A stretch of DNA of 64,000 bases from Beijerinckiaceae bacterium. GTDB taxonomy: Bacteria; Pseudomonadota; Alphaproteobacteria; Rhizobiales; Beijerinckiaceae. Position 1 is the first letter of the stretch; the number at the start of each line of letters is the position of its first letter. The position numbers were made by a program, and so were the translations under genes. A model generated the notes under the pieces. That model searched no databases, had not been told where the DNA came from, and saw only the letters and a list, made by a program, of their open reading frames with translations. Location: the NCBI GenBank assembly GCA_019745195.1, contig JAIETL010000009.1:1-64000 (forward strand), given 5' to 3'. Positions 60,903 to 64,000 of this stretch are shown piece by piece.

Positions 60903-63783
60903 CGGGCAGCCTCCCCGCATCCCGGCCGGCGATCAGGCGCAGCGAGACGTCCTCCTCGCGGTTGCGCTCCTGCCATTGCGAATAATAGTTCGTCCGCCGG
61001 ACCTCGACGGCCGTGACCTTGTATTCGGGGCAATTCGTCGCCCAGTCGGAATAGTCGGTCGTGATCACGTTCGCGCCCGTCTCGGCATGATGGAACGTCG
61101 TGTAGACGACGCCCGGCTGCATCCGCTCCGAGACCTCCGCGCGCAGCGAGATGTCTCCCGAGCGGCTGGCGAGCGAAACGAGATCGCCGGTCTTGACGCC
61201 CCTGTTCTCGGCGTCGAAGGGGTGGATTTCCAGCACGTCCTCGTCATGCCAGGCGGAGTTCGCGGTGCGGCGCGTCTGCGCCCCGACATTGTATTGCGAG
61301 AGGATGCGGCCGGTCGTCAGGATCAGCGGGAAGCGCGCGCCGGTGCGCTCCTGTGTCGGCACGAACTCCGTGATCATGAAGCGGCCCTTGCCGCGCACGA
61401 AGCGGTCGACATGCATCAGCGGCGTGCCCTCGGGCGCGGCCTCGTTGCAGGGCCATTGCACCGAGCCGAGCGCATCGAGTTTCTCGTAGCTGACGCCCGA
61501 AAAGCTCGGGGTCAGGCGGGCGATCTCGTCCATGATCTCGGACGGGTGCGAATAATCCATCTCGTAGCCGAGCGCCTTTGCGAAATCGGCCGTGACCTGC
61601 CACTCGGCCTTGCCCGAGAGCGGGGCCATGACCTGCCGGACGCGGTTGATGCGGCGCTCGGCATTGGTGAAAGTGCCGTCCTTCTCCAGGAAGGAGGAGC
61701 CCGGCAGGAAGATATGGGCGTATTTCGCGGTCTCGTTCAGGAACAGGTCCTGCACGACGACGCATTCCATCGCCGACAGGCCGGCCGTCACATGCTGGGT
61801 GTTGGGGTCGGACTGGGCGATGTCCTCGCCCTGGACATAGAGCGCCTTGAAGGTGCCGCCGACCGCCTCGTCGAGCATGTTGGGGATGCGCAGGCCGGGC
61901 TCGTCGTCGAGCGCCACGCCCCAGATCGTCTCGAAGATTTGCCGCGTCGCATCGTCGGAGACATGGCGATAGCCGGTCATCTCATGCGGGAAGGAACCCA
62001 TGTCGCAAGCGCCCTGGACGTTGTTCTGCCCGCGGAGCGGATTGATGCCAACGCCCTCGCGGCCGATATTGCCGGTCGCCATGGCGAGATTGGCCATCGC
62101 CATCACCATGGTCGAGCCCTGGCTGTGCTCGGTGACGCCGAGCCCGTAGTAGATCGCGCCATTGCCGCCGGTGGCGTAGAGCCGCGCCGCGGCCCGGAGA
62201 TCGGCCGCCGGCACGCCGGTGAACTGTTCCGTCGCTTCGGGCGAGTTTTGCTCCTGCGCGATAAAGCGGGCCCAAAGCTCGAAATCGGCGAGGTCGCAGC
62301 GTTCGCGGACGTAATCCTCGTCGATCAGACCCTCGGTGACGACGACATGCGCGATGGCGTTGGTCAGCGCGACATTGGTGCCGGGCTTGAGCTGGAGATG
62401 ATAGTCGGCCGCGACATGGGGCGTGCGGACGATGTCGATGCGGCGCGGATCGGCGACGATCAGTTTCGCGCCCTGACGCAGGCGCTTCTTCATGCGCGAG
62501 GCGAAGACCGGGTGGCCGTCGGTCGGGTTCGCGCCGATGATCAGGATGACGTCGGCCTTGGCGACCGACTTGAAGTCCTGAGTGCCGGCGGAGGTTCCCA
62601 GCGTCGTCTTCAGCCCGTAGCCAGTCGGCGAATGGCAGACGCGGGCGCAGGTGTCGACATTGTTGTTGCCGAAGGCGGCGCGGACCAGCTTCTGGATCAG
62701 GAAGACCTCCTCGTTGGTGCAGCGCGAGGAGGTGATCGCGCCGACCGACTCGCGGCCATAGTGGTCCTGAATGCGCCTGAACTCGGACGCCGCGTGGCCG
62801 ATCGCCTCTTCCCAGGAGACCTCGCGCCACGGATCGGTGATCTTCCCGCGGATCATCGGTTTGGTGATGCGGTCCTTGTGTGTCGCATAGCCCCAGGCGA
62901 AGCGGCCCTTGACGCAGCTATGGCCTTCATTGGCCGCGCCCGCCTTGTAGGGAACCATGCGGACGACCCTGTCGCCCTGCATCTCGGCCTTGAACGAGCA
63001 GCCGACGCCGCAATAGGCGCAGGTCGTCACCTTTGAATGCTCGGGCTGGCCCATCTGGATGGCGGAGTTTTCCATCAGCGTGGCCGTCGGGCAGGCCTGC
63101 ACACAGGCCCCGCACGACACGCATTCCGAGCCGAGGAAATCCGTCGGTCCGGCCGCGACCCGCGACGCGAAGCCGCGCCCGGTGATGGTCAACGCGAACG
63201 TGCCCTGCACCTCCTCACAGGCGCGGACGCAGCGGTTGCAGACGATGCATTTCGTCGGGTCATAGGTGAAATAGGGGTTGGAGGCGTCCTTGCCGAGCCA
63301 GTTCTCGTTGGCGAGCCCTTCCTTGCCCTTGGCGAAGACGTGGTTCTCGCCCTCATAGCCGTAGCGGACCTCGCGCAGCCCGACCGCGCCGGCCATGTCC
63401 TGCAATTCGCAGTCGCCATTGGCCGAGCAGGTCAGGCAGTCGAGCGGGTGGTCGGAGATGTAGAGCTCCATCACGCCCTTGCGCAGGGATGCGAGGTTCT
63501 CCGACTGGGTGCGCACGACCATGCCGTCCTCGGCCGGCGTGGTGCAGGAGGCCGGCGTGCCGTGCCTGCCCTCGATCTCGACCAGGCAGAGCCGGCAGGA
63601 GCCGAAGGGTTCGAGCGAATCCGTGGCGCAGAGTTTCGGGATTTTCGTGCCCAGCGACATGGCGGCGGCCATGACCGAGGTGCCGGCCGGCACGGTGACG
63701 CTCTGGCCGTCGATCGTCAGCGTCACGGCTTTGTCCGAGACGCGGATCGGCGTGCCGAAATCGATCTCCTTTATAAGGGTCAT
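60889..63783 (-). CDS. fdsA: NAD-dependent formate dehydrogenase alpha subunit FdsA
   Basis: A 964-residue molybdopterin oxidoreductase that oxidises formate to CO2. An N-terminal 2Fe-2S domain (CRLCLVEIEG, CTTP and CLTCSANGDCELQ), two ferredoxin-like clusters (CIVCNRCVRACEE, CVSCGACVQACPT) and the core 4Fe-4S motif CAYCGVGCSFK come in order. The molybdenum ligand is Cys (RVCHSPT, C383), not selenocysteine. ATG 63783 has AGAGGA about 8 bases upstream; GTG 63807 is an alternative. The beta and gamma subunit genes (fdsB, fdsG) would lie beyond the right edge. Confidence 0.94.
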   Translation of the reverse strand: MTLIKEIDFGTPIRVSDKAVTLTIDGQSVTVPAGTSVMAAAMSLGTKIPKLCATDSLEPFGSCRLCLVEIEGRHGTPASCTTPAEDGMVVRTQSENLASLRKGVMELYISDHPLDCLTCSANGDCELQDMAGAVGLREVRYGYEGENHVFAKGKEGLANENWLGKDASNPYFTYDPTKCIVCNRCVRACEEVQGTFALTITGRGFASRVAAGPTDFLGSECVSCGACVQACPTATLMENSAIQMGQPEHSKVTTCAYCGVGCSFKAEMQGDRVVRMVPYKAGAANEGHSCVKGRFAWGYATHKDRITKPMIRGKITDPWREVSWEEAIGHAASEFRRIQDHYGRESVGAITSSRCTNEEVFLIQKLVRAAFGNNNVDTCARVCHSPTGYGLKTTLGTSAGTQDFKSVAKADVILIIGANPTDGHPVFASRMKKRLRQGAKLIVADPRRIDIVRTPHVAADYHLQLKPGTNVALTNAIAHVVVTEGLIDEDYVRERCDLADFELWARFIAQEQNSPEATEQFTGVPAADLRAAARLYATGGNGAIYYGLGVTEHSQGSTMVMAMANLAMATGNIGREGVGINPLRGQNNVQGACDMGSFPHEMTGYRHVSDDATRQIFETIWGVALDDEPGLRIPNMLDEAVGGTFKALYVQGEDIAQSDPNTQHVTAGLSAMECVVVQDLFLNETAKYAHIFLPGSSFLEKDGTFTNAERRINRVRQVMAPLSGKAEWQVTADFAKALGYEMDYSHPSEIMDEIARLTPSFSGVSYEKLDALGSVQWPCNEAAPEGTPLMHVDRFVRGKGRFMITEFVPTQERTGARFPLILTTGRILSQYNVGAQTRRTANSAWHDEDVLEIHPFDAENRGVKTGDLVSLASRSGDISLRAEVSERMQPGVVYTTFHHAETGANVITTDYSDWATNCPEYKVTAVEVRRTNYYSQWQERNREEDVSLRLIAGRDAGRLPDAAE

Positions 63784-63850
63784 GGGAATGTCCTCTCCGC
63801 TCCCCACGATGGAGCCATGCTGTTCACGAATCCTCGGCAGCGCGGGGTCC

Positions 63851-64000
63851 CCTTCTCCCCTTTCGGGAGAAGGTGGCGCGCAGCGCCGGATGAGGGGTCG
63901 CGCCGCCCTCTCCGACTACCAAGGACCCAAGGCGCCGACGTGGCCATGGTTGTGCGACCCCTCATCCGTCAGCGCTTCGCGCTGCCACCTTCTCCCGCAA
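63851..64000. repeat. Intergenic inverted repeat, family H (truncated by window edge)
   Basis: The left part has hairpins CTTCTCCC-ctttc-GGGAGAAG and GGCG-cgcag-CGCC followed by CGGATGAGGGGTCG (63887-63900). The right part starts with its inverse CGACCCCTCATCCG (63955-63968), continues with hairpin CAGCGC-ttc-GCGCTG and runs to the window end. It lies in the gap upstream of fdsA. Confidence 0.8.

Noticed and set aside
60889-63783. Possible selenocysteine at the FdsA molybdenum ligand
   Set aside because: The codon at 62637-62635 is TGC (Cys), with no in-frame TGA.

Overview
The window is GC-rich, densely coding DNA from an alphaproteobacterium. The family mix points to Hyphomicrobiales (Rhizobiales), plausibly Bosea or a relative: a rhizobial-type cellulose locus with BcsS- and BcsN-like genes, several dipeptide-type ABC systems, a TRAP transporter, a soluble NAD-linked formate dehydrogenase, and many GTCAT-ended intergenic inverted repeats. 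The genus is inference. I saw no rRNA, tRNA, CRISPR array, insertion sequence or prophage.

Layout. 0-4.4 kb: end of an Arg/Pro-rich exported protein, a NodB-fold deacetylase, and a DsbD/ScsB-like reductant conduit with a single-Cys thioredoxin-fold partner. 4.7-9.2 kb: an SDR, an Lrp/AsnC regulator, then an asparaginase-type Ntn hydrolase, a ketopantoate-reductase-like enzyme and another SDR. 9.3-16.5 kb: one peptide/opine-type ABC transporter split over two divergent operons (MarR regulator plus binding protein leftward; creatininase plus two permeases and two ATPases rightward) around a palindromic operator. 16.5-17.2 kb: a RelE-type toxin/XRE antitoxin pair. 17.3-21.6 kb: ugpBAEC, glycerol-3-phosphate uptake, preceded by a PHO-box-like triple repeat. 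21.8-24.9 kb: FAH-family enzyme, PfkB kinase and trans-3-hydroxyproline dehydratase-type enzyme, translationally coupled.

25-37.6 kb: a polytopic membrane protein, then LysR-GGT-hydroxyacid dehydrogenase-GGT leftward and a DUF1445 protein plus a TRAP transporter with two paralogous binding proteins rightward. These may form one unit handling a gamma-glutamyl or oxoproline-like compound. 37.6-54 kb: cellulose locus, with a NarL-type regulator divergent from bcsS-bcsA-bcsB-bcsZ-TPR gene-bcsN, followed by a degenerate REC/kinase-like protein and an intact hybrid histidine kinase. No BcsC is present. 54-59.8 kb: a second oligopeptide-type ABC operon with a Tat-exported binding protein, a fused double ATPase and a sigma-54-like promoter. 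59.8-63.8 kb: the 3' part of an fds formate dehydrogenase operon (fdsA-fdhD-fdsD).

Most promising leads: a G6 tract at the bcsA/bcsB junction, where one base either way gives a clean stop or an in-frame BcsA-BcsB fusion; a possibly split cellulose exporter (BcsS barrel plus separate TPR protein); a degenerate signalling protein beside an intact kinase; paired 26-bp inverted elements upstream of bcsS; the gamma-glutamyl/DUF1445/TRAP unit; and cruciform repeats whose arm hairpins covary.
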